From Candidatus Odyssella thessalonicensis L13 (GTDB lineage: Bacteria > Pseudomonadota > Alphaproteobacteria > Paracaedibacterales > Paracaedibacteraceae): a stretch of 64,000 nt of DNA. The stretch is taken from NCBI RefSeq assembly GCF_000190415.1, contig NZ_AEWF01000004.1, positions 248,001 to 312,000 of the forward strand, given 5' to 3'. The position numbers and the translations under genes were made by a program. Below the pieces are notes generated by a model, which worked only from the letters and a program-made list of their open reading frames with translations, searched no databases and was not told the origin of the DNA. This document shows positions 19,773-28,009 of the stretch, piece by piece. The first letter of the stretch is position 1. Each line of letters begins with the position of its first letter.

Positions 19773-21308
19773 GTGACTACTCTCAATTCTTTTCAAGAAA
19801 AGCGCAATTATATCGACCTCTTTGATGACCCACATACTAAGGAGGGAAGGATCATTGATAAAATATTGGAAAAATATAATTTCGGTCTTATTACGCTTGA
19901 TCATCAAGGAAAAATCTTATCCGTGTCTGATGTGCTATTGGAGACGGTTCAGCTTCAAAGATCAGCAATGATAGGCCGAAACTTGGTAGATTTTATTGGA
20001 GATTCCGAATTTAATGCTTGCTTTATAAGTAAATTAGACTCACTTTTTAGCTCAAAAATTTCAAACATAAATTTTACAACTATATGGAAAACCAATTCAA
20101 AGAGATTGCGCTTGTATTTTGAGCTGTATCCTTGTCCTGAAAATAGCAATCAAATTAGTGGTTATAGTCAGACAGTGCAAGAAGCCTCACTTGAACAAAG
20201 CTTTAAGGAGAACTATGCAAAAATCATTAACCATTTGGGTGCCCTTGTATGGTTAAGTTTTGCAGATCCCAAGGATCTTCATTACGTGAGTCCTAACTTT
20301 AAACTATATTATGAGATGTCTTTAGAGGACTATTTAGCAGATCCTTCGCGCCTTCTTTCACGGATTCATCCTGAAGATCAGGATAAAATGTTGAAAGTGT
20401 ATGATCCTCACGAGGGGGCAGCAATTAATTACGGTGACTTCCGTTACTTGCTGGACGATAATTCCTGGCGCCATATTACTTTTTATCGTTTTCCAATTTT
20501 CAGTACAAAGGGGGAGATAGAAAAGTTTATTGGCATTGCTATGGATACGACGCCTTTCCATGCAGCAGAGCAAATAGCTAAAAGCGAGCAACACCACTTT
20601 GCTCAGGTTATTACTGAGCTTAAGAAGAGTAACCAACTGTTGGAAGAGGCTACGTCTTTTGCTTGTCATGACCTGGCTCAACCCTTGCGAGCGTTTAAGA
20701 TGTATACGGAGATTTTAGAAAGCACCTACTTGCAAGATACTAACCAGGAAGGAAAATGTATTATGCAGTCTATTAAGGCTGCCGTGGAGAGGATGCATGA
20801 CCTTGTAAAAGGCATCGGAAACCTATCCCTGCTGGGTTTAAGCAGAGCCGACTTAGCAGAAGAGCATACCAATGTTGCAGAACTTCTGGAAAGGACGCTG
20901 GTTCCTATTTATGCCTCCTCGATCAAACCCTCGTGCCATATTGACGTGGTACAAGCTCATCCTCTTAAGGTAAAGCAAGAACACATAGCAGCTATTCTGG
21001 AAAACCTTATTACCAATAGCATTAAATACAATCAGAACTTTCCGCGCATTCAGATTCGATCTAAAAAGTTTGCCTCTGCAGTCGTCTATACCATTTCAGA
21101 CAACGGCATAGGAATTCCAAAAGAGGCAGAAGATTATATCTTTGAACTTGGTAAACGCCTACATACGAAACCAGATGCTTTAGGAAGTGGGATCGGCTTG
21201 GCTGCGTGCCGTAAAATCATGGACTTGTATAAGGGCAAGATATGGTGTCATTCTCAGATGGGACAAGGGGCAACTTTTTACTTGCTATTTCCTAAAAGCA
21301 TTCGTTGA
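19773..21308 (+). CDS. Cytoplasmic PAS-domain sensor histidine kinase
   Basis: 511 residues starting at GTG 19773, preceded by GAGAAAG. PAS-like domains lie at about 30-125 (FGLITLDHQGKILSVSD) and 145-265 (LHYVSPNF, SRIHPEDQDKM, typical of PAS_3). HisKA carries ACHDLAQPLRAF with His299 as the likely phosphorylated residue. The HATPase boxes are NLITNSIKYN, SDNGIGIP and GSGIGLAACRKI. The layout closely parallels the kinase at 10273-11802, and both lack membrane segments. No response regulator is nearby. The gene converges on the sugar transferase with only 14 bases between stops and no visible terminator. Confidence 0.83.
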   Translation: MTTLNSFQEKRNYIDLFDDPHTKEGRIIDKILEKYNFGLITLDHQGKILSVSDVLLETVQLQRSAMIGRNLVDFIGDSEFNACFISKLDSLFSSKISNINFTTIWKTNSKRLRLYFELYPCPENSNQISGYSQTVQEASLEQSFKENYAKIINHLGALVWLSFADPKDLHYVSPNFKLYYEMSLEDYLADPSRLLSRIHPEDQDKMLKVYDPHEGAAINYGDFRYLLDDNSWRHITFYRFPIFSTKGEIEKFIGIAMDTTPFHAAEQIAKSEQHHFAQVITELKKSNQLLEEATSFACHDLAQPLRAFKMYTEILESTYLQDTNQEGKCIMQSIKAAVERMHDLVKGIGNLSLLGLSRADLAEEHTNVAELLERTLVPIYASSIKPSCHIDVVQAHPLKVKQEHIAAILENLITNSIKYNQNFPRIQIRSKKFASAVVYTISDNGIGIPKEAEDYIFELGKRLHTKPDALGSGIGLAACRKIMDLYKGKIWCHSQMGQGATFYLLFPKSIR

Positions 21309-21322
21309 AAGCAAACATCTGC

Positions 21323-21886
21323 CTAATGACTTATGCCTTCACGTGCAATCACTTTGATGACAGTCAGCCATAGAATATAAAGATCAAACGATAAGCTTTG
21401 ACGTTTCAAGTACTCTTCTTCGAATTTGATTTTTTCCGCCACTGATAATGAATCACGGCCATTAACTTGTGCCCACCCTGTTAATCCAGGCCGAATCTGA
21501 TCAATCCCCTTTAGGCGGCGCATTTCCAGCCATTCGTGTTCGTTATAAAGAGCAGGGCGTGGACCCACGAAGCTGATATCGCCCTTTAAAATCGACCATA
21601 ATTGTGGTAGCTCATCCATACTCGATTTGCGAAGAAAGCTACCAATAGGGGTTAAGAATTGATATGGATTTATTAAAAGGCTAGTCGCTACTTGAGGGGT
21701 ATCGACCCACATCGATCTAAATTTTGGCATATAAAAGGGCAGACCATAGCGCCCAATGCGTTCCGACCAATGCAGAATAGGACCCTTTGAGGTAACTTTG
21801 ACCGCCACTGCAATTAGTAAAATCGGAATAGCAAATATGATTAAGCAGATTATAGCGATCGCTATATCCAATAAACGTTTGCTCAT
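21323..21886 (-). CDS. Small undecaprenyl-phosphate sugar phosphotransferase (PglC-like)
   Basis: Transfers a sugar 1-phosphate from a nucleotide sugar to undecaprenyl phosphate, starting a surface glycan or glycoprotein sugar chain. The 187 residues are the minimal monotopic core: one N-terminal re-entrant hydrophobic helix (LLDIAIAIICLIIFAIPILLI), then KFRSM, the catalytic Asp-Glu dyad in SSMDELPQL, and FVGPRPAL and GLTGWAQVNGRDSL. The bigger WcaJ-type membrane extension is absent. Its ATG overlaps the glmM stop by four bases (ATGA), so translation is coupled to the enzyme that makes glucosamine 1-phosphate. The sugar itself is not deducible. Confidence 0.88.
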   Translation of the reverse strand: MSKRLLDIAIAIICLIIFAIPILLIAVAVKVTSKGPILHWSERIGRYGLPFYMPKFRSMWVDTPQVATSLLINPYQFLTPIGSFLRKSSMDELPQLWSILKGDISFVGPRPALYNEHEWLEMRRLKGIDQIRPGLTGWAQVNGRDSLSVAEKIKFEEEYLKRQSLSFDLYILWLTVIKVIAREGISH

Positions 21887-23244
21887 TGGTTGTTGACCCT
21901 TACAATAACCTCTTCCACTTGCCGAACGATGTTCATAATTGCCTGTTGATCGTCGGCTTCGGCCATGACACGAATCAAAGGCTCTGTGCCCGAAGGGCGG
22001 ACTAGCAAGCGACCACTCATTTGTTGTAAACTCTTTTCAGCCTTAAGCAGAGTGTCCTGAATCTCGCTTTCATCCATAATGCTTTGATTGTAGACGCGGA
22101 CATTACGCATAAATTGCGGAACCGGCGTAAAGGGTTGGCCAATATCAGACAGTTTTTGTTGATTTTCAGCAATCACGCGCAGTACCTGCAAGGCTGCAAT
22201 TAATCCATCCCCAGTCGTGCAATAATCTGATAAAATCAAGTGACCTGATTGCTCGCCGCCAACATTGCAGCCATGGGATTGCATCGCTTCGATAACATAG
22301 CGATCGCCTACAGCTGTACGAATTAATCCTAATCCTAACTTATTAAGATAACGCTCCAGGCCCAGGTTCGACATTTGTGTTGCAATGATGCTGTCCCCTT
22401 TTAAAAGGCCATACTGATGCCATGACGTCGCAATTAACGCCATAATCGCATCACCATTAATCACACTGCCGTTTTCATCAACCATGATCAAGCGGTCAGC
22501 ATCTCCATCTAAGGCAATGCCTAGATCGGCTTTATGCTTTATGACAGCCTCTTTGAGAGCGGCCGGAGAGGTCGCACCACAATTTTCATTAATATTGATA
22601 CCATCCGGAGCGACACCAATGCTGATAACATCAGCGCCCAGTTCCCAGAGAACTTTCGGCGCCACTTTATAGCCGGCGCCATGGGCACAATCGACAACTA
22701 TTTTATAGCCGTCTAAGCGCATTGAGCGAGGTAAGGTAGCTTTAGCGTATTCCACATAGCGACCCATGGCATCATCAATCCGTCTAACTTTGCCCACATG
22801 ATAGGGATCAGCTAAATTAAACTTCCCTTCGAGAATTAGCTGCTCTAAAGCCAATTCTTCACTGTCATTGAGTTTATTGCCTTCAGAATTAAAAAACTTT
22901 ATCCCATTATCATGGTAGGGATTATGGGAAGCAGAGATCATGACTCCCAAATCTGCTCTCAAAGCGCGGGTCAGATTGGCGACGGCGGGTGTCGGCAACG
23001 GGCCGACCAAAGCAACGTCAATGCCCATAGCCGCAAAGCCTGCGGTTAAGGCAGTTTCAATCATATATCCTGACTGGCGCGTGTCTTTGCCAATCACAAC
23101 ACTATGGCGATGGGAGCCGCGCGTAAAAATTTGAGCTGCAGCCATGGCCGTCTTGAGCATCATTTCTGGGGTAATTGGATATTGATTCGCTTTCCCTCGA
23201 ATGCCATCAGTGCCAAAAAGAGTGCGAGATTGTTGTTCAGACAT
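21883..23244 (-). CDS. glmM: Phosphoglucosamine mutase
   Basis: Interconverts glucosamine 6-phosphate and glucosamine 1-phosphate on the way to UDP-GlcNAc, hence to peptidoglycan and lipid A. 453 residues. Landmarks: LFGTDGIRG at the start, the phosphoserine loop ISASHNP (catalytic Ser106), the metal loop ALDGDADRL, the sugar-binding GGEQSGH, and the phosphate-binding RPSGTEPLIRVMAEA. This combination is characteristic of GlmM rather than phosphomannomutase. GGAAG precedes ATG 23244. The overlap with the downstream sugar transferase marks a two-gene operon. Confidence 0.95.
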   Translation of the reverse strand: MSEQQSRTLFGTDGIRGKANQYPITPEMMLKTAMAAAQIFTRGSHRHSVVIGKDTRQSGYMIETALTAGFAAMGIDVALVGPLPTPAVANLTRALRADLGVMISASHNPYHDNGIKFFNSEGNKLNDSEELALEQLILEGKFNLADPYHVGKVRRIDDAMGRYVEYAKATLPRSMRLDGYKIVVDCAHGAGYKVAPKVLWELGADVISIGVAPDGININENCGATSPAALKEAVIKHKADLGIALDGDADRLIMVDENGSVINGDAIMALIATSWHQYGLLKGDSIIATQMSNLGLERYLNKLGLGLIRTAVGDRYVIEAMQSHGCNVGGEQSGHLILSDYCTTGDGLIAALQVLRVIAENQQKLSDIGQPFTPVPQFMRNVRVYNQSIMDESEIQDTLLKAEKSLQQMSGRLLVRPSGTEPLIRVMAEADDQQAIMNIVRQVEEVIVRVNNQ

Positions 23245-23309
23245 TAAACTTCCAGATTTATAAATGTTAACAGCATCAAAATAACCCTCTCAGAGGAAAA
23301 CGACAAGAG

Positions 23310-23483
23310 TTATGACCGCGCAAACAGAACTTTAATCAACTGTCGTGCGGCCTTAAAGATCGCCCAACCGAGCCTAATGGCAATTAAGCCCCCAATAATG
23401 GCGGTAAAAATGGGATGATTAAGCCAGTAGGTGGTGATGGTTGTATGCAGATCATTAATTAAGACAATGGTATCTTCAAGCAT
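23310..23483 (-). CDS. Small single-helix membrane protein, 57 aa
   Basis: The frame is open to 23558, but ATG 23483 has AGGAAAAACC just before it and is the better start (MLEDTIVLINDLHTT). The protein has one membrane helix (IFTAIIGGLIAIRLGWAIF) and a basic C-terminus (KAARQLIKVLFARS). It lies about 65 bases upstream of glmM on the same strand and may be its operon leader. No family is recognised. Confidence 0.45.
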   Translation of the reverse strand: MLEDTIVLINDLHTTITTYWLNHPIFTAIIGGLIAIRLGWAIFKAARQLIKVLFARS

Positions 23484-23783
23484 TTTGGTTTTTCCTAAAT
23501 TGTTGTGAGAACTAAAAAAGATCTCTGATTTGGGCATTTTAGCAAAGTTTTTGAACAAAGAACATATACTGTTAATTTATCGCATAAAATAAAAGATTTT
23601 CATGTGGAGTTTGGAGAGCGCCAATTAGTCTTATTAGGTCATAAAAGGGAAAATAATTCCTTAAATGAGTTGCTTTTCTTCTTTTAAAAGAGAGGCTAGG
23701 TTAAGACTCGTTTCTTGTAGATTTCCAAAATCCTGCTGGGACAATGGAACTTCTTTTAGAATCTATAATAAGGAAGGATGGTC

Positions 23784-24617
23784 ATGTTTAAGCTAACCCT
23801 CAACACATATCTCTTAGGTTTATGGGCTTCTGCCTTGTCAATAACTCCTATTCAGAGCAGTGAGAAGCCTGAGCACGGAACTTCTGCCGGTAAGCGGCCG
23901 CTTGAAGAATTAACGGTGCCTTCACAGAGTCATGCTGAAGAGTCAGCAGCGGAGCCCTCCACGAAAAAGCAAAAGGTGGAGGAAGAAGAGGCTCCTGAAG
24001 ATTTTACCTCAAAACTCTATGAACCACAGCGAAGTAAGCAAATTAAGGAAACTATATTTGAGAAGGCAGGGCCCCAGGCTGATGTCAGTACTTTAACTTG
24101 GCAAGAGAAGGAGTGGCTTTATGAGACGAGGCGCTTAAGCGATATCGAGACTATAGAAAAACAGGGAGGCGGCGATGAGGAAGATTTATCCCGGATATTA
24201 GGAGAGTTATCGAATTTCTATGAGTATAAAGGTAGAGGAGATTTAGCTGATGAAATGCTTAAAAAGAAAGCAGATCTTGACTTAAGGTGTGCTTTAATAG
24301 GGGATGAAGCTACGCTGGGAATATTTAATTATATGATAAGAAAGGGGCACTTGGACGATAGCTTCTTCCGAGAGATCATTAAATATTATCGAGAAGACCC
24401 CGATCTCTTTGTCGACGGTAAATATAGTTACCTTATTGAAGATAAAGATTTTCATAAGCATGTTTTGTCCCTAGCTAGGGGGTATAAGAAATCCTTTCCC
24501 GAGACTCAAAAAAATCGCCAGGAAGCTAATATCCCGCCTATTCCTCTCTATGATGATCCTCTTCAGATGGAGTTGCAGGAACGGATAGAACGCCGCAATA
24601 GCCAACAGAGCAAGTAA
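23784..24617 (+). CDS. Exported protein with an acidic/basic segment resembling a nuclear localisation signal
   Basis: ATG 23784 is preferred to ATG 23778 because AAGGAAGG lies six bases before it. A signal peptide is visible (MFKLTLNTYLLGLWASALSI). The mature region begins with a charged, disordered stretch: KRPLEE at about residues 37-42 and KKQKVEEEE at about 61-69. These are two basic clusters about 22 residues apart with acidic flanks, resembling a bipartite nuclear localisation signal. The rest (about 80-277) is helical and highly charged, with no recognised domain. An export signal plus such a motif suggests, but does not show, a host-nucleus-targeted protein. A simple charged linker is the plainer alternative. 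Confidence 0.6.
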   Translation: MFKLTLNTYLLGLWASALSITPIQSSEKPEHGTSAGKRPLEELTVPSQSHAEESAAEPSTKKQKVEEEEAPEDFTSKLYEPQRSKQIKETIFEKAGPQADVSTLTWQEKEWLYETRRLSDIETIEKQGGGDEEDLSRILGELSNFYEYKGRGDLADEMLKKKADLDLRCALIGDEATLGIFNYMIRKGHLDDSFFREIIKYYREDPDLFVDGKYSYLIEDKDFHKHVLSLARGYKKSFPETQKNRQEANIPPIPLYDDPLQMELQERIERRNSQQSK

Positions 24618-25065
24618 GGGGCGACCTCTCGTCTTTTCCCTTGTTATCTGGCGGCTTTAGCTTACGTAATCGGTAACTCGCATATAGTTCCTCTTTCGTA
24701 ATCAAGGAAGCAGAGTCTGCCGTTATAATGAAGGCTTGCTGAAGAGGCTATCTGAGGGCAATAAAATGTTAAAAGGGAGGATGGATAAATCCTTCCTCGC
24801 TAAGTTAAAAGCTTGCGCCGGCGGGTATATCAACTTTTTTCTCCGTACCTTTTACGTCTGCCCAGTCTTTGCCATTATAACTTTCAGCTTTCCCACACAC
24901 TATCTCAGTAGCGCATTCTCTGCATTTTTTTAGTTGCCAAGTATATTTTATAGCATCTTTCTGTTAAGAGCGGAAATAACTGTAAATTAATTTATAAAAT
25001 TGAAATCTGCATTTTGCATTTTTCTGTGAATTAAATGATGCTGAATATTTTTTAAAAAAGAGTTA
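24618..25065. other. Intergenic region without a supported gene
   Basis: AT-rich toward its right half. A 55- to 65-codon frame at 24736-24933 (alternative ATG 24764 after GAGGG) has a hydrophobic stretch. It lacks conservation signals that I can judge, so it is not called. Confidence 0.4.
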
Positions 25066-25097
25066 AGCAAAGGCCTTGCTGAAAGTAGGCCTTTGCT
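25066..25097 (-). terminator. Rho-independent terminator for the exported protein at 25135-25740
   Basis: Perfect 11-bp inverted repeat, AGCAAAGGCCT (25066-25076) and AGGCCTTTGCT (25087-25097), with a 10-base loop. Read on the minus strand it is followed within a few bases by a run of T (25053-25059), 37 bases after the stop codon of the minus-strand gene. Confidence 0.75.
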
Positions 25098-25134
25098 CGT
25101 CCCTGAGGCTAGGTAACTGTTTTTTAAGACCTAA

Positions 25135-25740
25135 TTAGTCTCTTCCTTCATAGCCCTCCATAAAGGCTAGTTCCCAGTCTTCCATTCCTTCCGTTTCTTC
25201 GTCATAAAGCGCTTGCTGGTCCTCTGCCACCATTCTTTCATCTTCTTCTGCCAAGTCCTGTCTGCGAGACCAGTACCTCTCTGCTTTCTCTCTGTAGGCA
25301 GGGGCCATCAACGGCGCAAGTTCTTTGTGGTGAGGGCGACCAAATCTTTCCACAACCACTAGGCCTGTGCGAGCAACATCATACATGAATAAATCAACGG
25401 CACCTTGTAATCTCTTTGATCTTTCATCAATGGAATAACTTAAATAGTGAATAGCAGGATCCCCCATCGTAAATTGATTACTTTCCGCGTCATGCATTTC
25501 AAGGGCCTCTTTTAAGAGGGACTTTATTATATTAAATTTCTGACTGGTCAGGTTTCTTAGGAATACCCTTTCATGCTCAAAGTCATTGCTCGACATTAGA
25601 TGTAAGCTGGACAAAGAGCGGCTCCTGAAATCTATTTCTTGTTCAGCATAATAATTTGTTTGCATAGCAGCAACACTCGCCAGAGGCGTATGGGCAAACA
25701 GCAGCATCAGTCCGGCCGCAATTGTATTTCTAAAATTCAT
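25135..25740 (-). CDS. Exported acidic protein of unknown function
   Basis: 201 residues with a signal peptide (MNFRNTIAAGLMLLFAHTPLASVAAMQ). The mature chain has a helical centre (NIIKSLLKEALEMHD, RLQGAVDLFMYDVARTGLVVVERFG) and a strongly acidic C-terminus (EEDERM, EETEGMEDWE). ATG 25740 is preceded by GAGAGAG. It stands alone with its own terminator and a hairpin in its leader. I recognise no family. Like other exported proteins in this window it may be lineage-specific and host-related, but nothing in the sequence proves that. Confidence 0.65.
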   Translation of the reverse strand: MNFRNTIAAGLMLLFAHTPLASVAAMQTNYYAEQEIDFRSRSLSSLHLMSSNDFEHERVFLRNLTSQKFNIIKSLLKEALEMHDAESNQFTMGDPAIHYLSYSIDERSKRLQGAVDLFMYDVARTGLVVVERFGRPHHKELAPLMAPAYREKAERYWSRRQDLAEEDERMVAEDQQALYDEETEGMEDWELAFMEGYEGRD

Positions 25741-25774
25741 TTCTAAACTCTCTCTTTTTATATTTTTCTATATT

Positions 25775-25821
25775 AATTAGCTTGCCCGTAATAAGCCGTA
25801 ATGCTGGCGGGGGAGCTAATT
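25775..25821. repeat. Stem-loop in the leader of the exported-protein gene
   Basis: AATTAGCT (25775-25782) and AGCTAATT (25814-25821) are perfect inverted copies, and CCCG/CGGG just inside extends the stem after a two-base mismatch. A short T run follows on the plus strand. It lies 35 bases upstream of ATG 25740 on the minus strand, so it could be a leader structure. A plus-strand terminator is the alternative, although no plus-strand gene lies just upstream. Confidence 0.45.
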
Positions 25822-26255
25822 ATTTTTCTAGAATTATAGCGCTCTCTTCTCTTTCAGGCTTTTAAAGGCACTCATCGTCGATGAAAAGAATCTCTGTCAT
25901 TCCTGAGTGGAATAATACCTCTATCAGACGGTTTTCCAATCCGGTAAATCTACCTAAGTACCCTTAGTACGTAGCCTTAGGGGAAGCATCTGCATTCATC
26001 CAAGCGTAGGAGCGGCTTAGCAAACCGACAGGGGAACTTAAATTTCTAACAATCGCAGTGACTATGAAAGAAGGAGCTTTGCAGATAAACTTGCATGGCT
26101 GGTCCCGCTAAGGTTTAAAATCGATGGCCTCGATTATTGAACGATGCTTGCGTCTTTGGCAACGGAATGTCATAGTGAGGCAGGATTATCGCTAATTTTC
26201 TATGAAATCAATTCACTTCTAATTGATTAGACTATAAAACAGGGACCCATAACGG
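25822..26255. other. Gene-free region before ubiE
   Basis: About 430 bases with no open frame carrying a start and ribosome binding site. CCTAAGTACCCTTAGTACGT contains a short imperfect repeat near 25950. The ubiE promoter must lie here or further left. No RNA gene is recognised. Confidence 0.4.
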
Positions 26256-26998
26256 ATGATTCAAAACTTTTTTGGTTTTCAATCAACTACGCCACACGAA
26301 CGGACGCGCCGGGTGCGGGATGTTTTTCGGGGGTGGCCGCCAAGTATGATTTGATGAATGATTTAATGAGTCTGGGGATTCATCGCTATTGGAAATCCCA
26401 GTTTGTGCGTGCGTTACCCCTTAAACCTCAGGCGCGTATTTTAGATGTGGCCGGTGGTACGGGAGATATTGCCTTCAAAATATTAGAGTCTTATCCCTAT
26501 TTGAACCCTTCTGTTACGGTGTGCGATTTAACGCCGAACATGATTGAGGTGGGGCGTTCACGAGCGTTGGATCGCGGCCATATCACACAATTGGAATGGG
26601 CCTGCGGCAATGCTGAATGTTTGCCTTTTGCGGATGAGCAATATGATATTTACACGATCTCCTTTGGTATGCGCAATGTCACTCATCTTAGCAAGGCTTT
26701 AGCTGAGGCCTATCGCGTGCTTAAGCCTGGCGGTTACTTTGTTTGTTTAGAATTTAGCCAAGTGCAATTGCCGCTCCTGGAAAAAATCTATAACGCTTAT
26801 TCGTTTAATATTCTGCCTTGTCTGGGAGAGATCGTGGCAAAAGATCGCGATTCTTACCAGTATCTGGTTGAAAGTATTCGACGCTTTCCCACGCAATCCC
26901 AGTTTGCTGATCTGTTAAAAAGTACCGGCTTTGTGGACGTCGATTGGAAAAATTTTATGGCTGGTGTATCCTGTATCCATAGTGCACGAAAGAAATAA
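26256..26998 (+). CDS. ubiE: Ubiquinone/menaquinone C-methyltransferase UbiE, frameshifted near its start
   Basis: SAM-dependent C-methylation of the quinone ring. The first 24 codons (ATG 26256, [19 protein letters not shown], then VRDVF) match the usual UbiE N-terminus in one frame. The rest ([17 protein letters not shown] onward) is in another frame, open from GTG 26333 to the stop. The two frames meet at the T5 tract 26323-26327; one extra T would restore [10 protein letters not shown]. Motif I ([10 protein letters not shown]), post-I (VCDLTPNM) and the C-terminal [11 protein letters not shown] are intact. Either the assembly has lost a T or the gene has a fresh inactivating frameshift. 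A short protein from GTG 26333 would lack the N-terminal helix. dut follows directly; in many relatives ubiB and coaBC come between. Confidence 0.85.
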
Positions 26999-27006
26999 GA
27001 ACTGAC

Positions 27007-27492
27007 ATGACCATACCTTCTTTAAAACCTGAAACTGTCACTAATTTAAAAGTAGACATTCAACAACTTCCTCATGGAAAAGACTTGCCATTGCCAAGTT
27101 ATGCAACCGACCAAAGTGCTGGGCTTGATTTGTATGCTGCGATCACTGAGGATATTACTCTACAGCCGGGGGACATTAAACTAGTTCCTTCAGGGATTGC
27201 TATTGCTTTGCCGCAGGGCTACGAAGCGCAAGTGCGCTCTCGTTCGGGTTTATCGCTTAAAAATGGAGTTATTGTTCTAAATGCCCCCGGGACAATTGAT
27301 GCTGATTATCGCGGTGAAATTATGGGGATTATGACCAACTTGGGTAAGGAACCTTTCATCATCACACGGGGCTTAAGATTTGCGCAGTTAGTTATAGCTC
27401 AGCATGAGCGCGTCGACTGGAATCAGGTCACGGGCTTAGAGGTAACCATAAGAGGGACAGGTGGTTTTGGATCAACAGGGTTAAAAGGATAG
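27007..27492 (+). CDS. dut: dUTP diphosphatase (dUTPase)
   Basis: Hydrolyses dUTP to dUMP and pyrophosphate, keeping uracil out of DNA and feeding thymidylate synthesis. 161 residues of the homotrimeric family. All five motifs are present: [10 protein letters not shown] (1), [11 protein letters not shown] (2), [10 protein letters not shown] with the catalytic Asp (3), RFAQLVIA (4) and the C-terminal Gly-rich arm [10 protein letters not shown] (5). ATG 27007 comes eight bases after the ubiE stop, so the two are co-transcribed. The family-4 uracil-DNA glycosylase at 42519-43340 complements it functionally. Confidence 0.96.
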   Translation: MTIPSLKPETVTNLKVDIQQLPHGKDLPLPSYATDQSAGLDLYAAITEDITLQPGDIKLVPSGIAIALPQGYEAQVRSRSGLSLKNGVIVLNAPGTIDADYRGEIMGIMTNLGKEPFIITRGLRFAQLVIAQHERVDWNQVTGLEVTIRGTGGFGSTGLKG

Positions 27493-27499
27493 CTAACAA

Positions 27500-28006
27500 A
27501 TGGCAAGAGCAGGGAAACTTTACCATACTTCAAAAAGTTGGGTGATCCCTGTTGCTTGTTTCTTAGGAATCAGCGCAGTTTTCGCGGCCTCCGAAAAGTT
27601 ACCTTTGCCGCGATTTGCTTCAATCCGGTCGAATAAAGTTAACGTCCACGTTGGTCCGGGAAAAAGCTATCCAATTGAATGGACATATACCCGCCAGGGA
27701 TTACCCATTGAAATTGTGGCGGAATTTGATACCTGGCGTCAAATCAAAGACCCGGATGGAACAGTTAGTTGGGTGCATAAAAGCCTATTATCGGGGAAAA
27801 GGACGGCCATTATTAAACAGCGACGTCGTAAATTGCGGAGTAAGCCTAATAAGGATGCCCGAATTATTGCTTATCTTGAGCCTGGCTTCATTGCGAAAAT
27901 TAAAAAATGTGAGAAAGACTGGTGCCAACTTGAAGCAAAAAATTATAGCGGATGGATGCGAAAAAAAGCGATTTGGGGGGTGTATGACCACGAAGAGAAG
28001 GTTTGA
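27500..28006 (+). CDS. Exported SH3-like domain protein
   Basis: 168 residues with a signal-anchor or signal peptide (WVIPVACFLGISAVFAASE). Two bacterial SH3-type units follow: about 40-95 (ASIRSNKVNVHVGPGKSYP...WVHKSLL) and about 100-165 (KLRSKPNKDARIIAYLEPG...GWMRKKAIWGVY). Such SH3_3/SH3_4 domains bind peptidoglycan or protein ligands in the periplasm. The C-terminal WGVY ending is typical of an alphaproteobacterial family often annotated only as SH3 domain protein. AAAAGGA in the end of dut serves as its ribosome binding site. It is seven bases from dut and three from znuC. Confidence 0.85.
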   Translation: MARAGKLYHTSKSWVIPVACFLGISAVFAASEKLPLPRFASIRSNKVNVHVGPGKSYPIEWTYTRQGLPIEIVAEFDTWRQIKDPDGTVSWVHKSLLSGKRTAIIKQRRRKLRSKPNKDARIIAYLEPGFIAKIKKCEKDWCQLEAKNYSGWMRKKAIWGVYDHEEKV

Positions 28007-28009
28007 TCT

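Noticed and set aside
24736-24933. 65-codon frame with a hydrophobic segment
   Set aside because: ATG 24764 has GAGGG before it, but the peptide has no charged-anchor logic, no neighbours and no recognisable family. Too weak to call.
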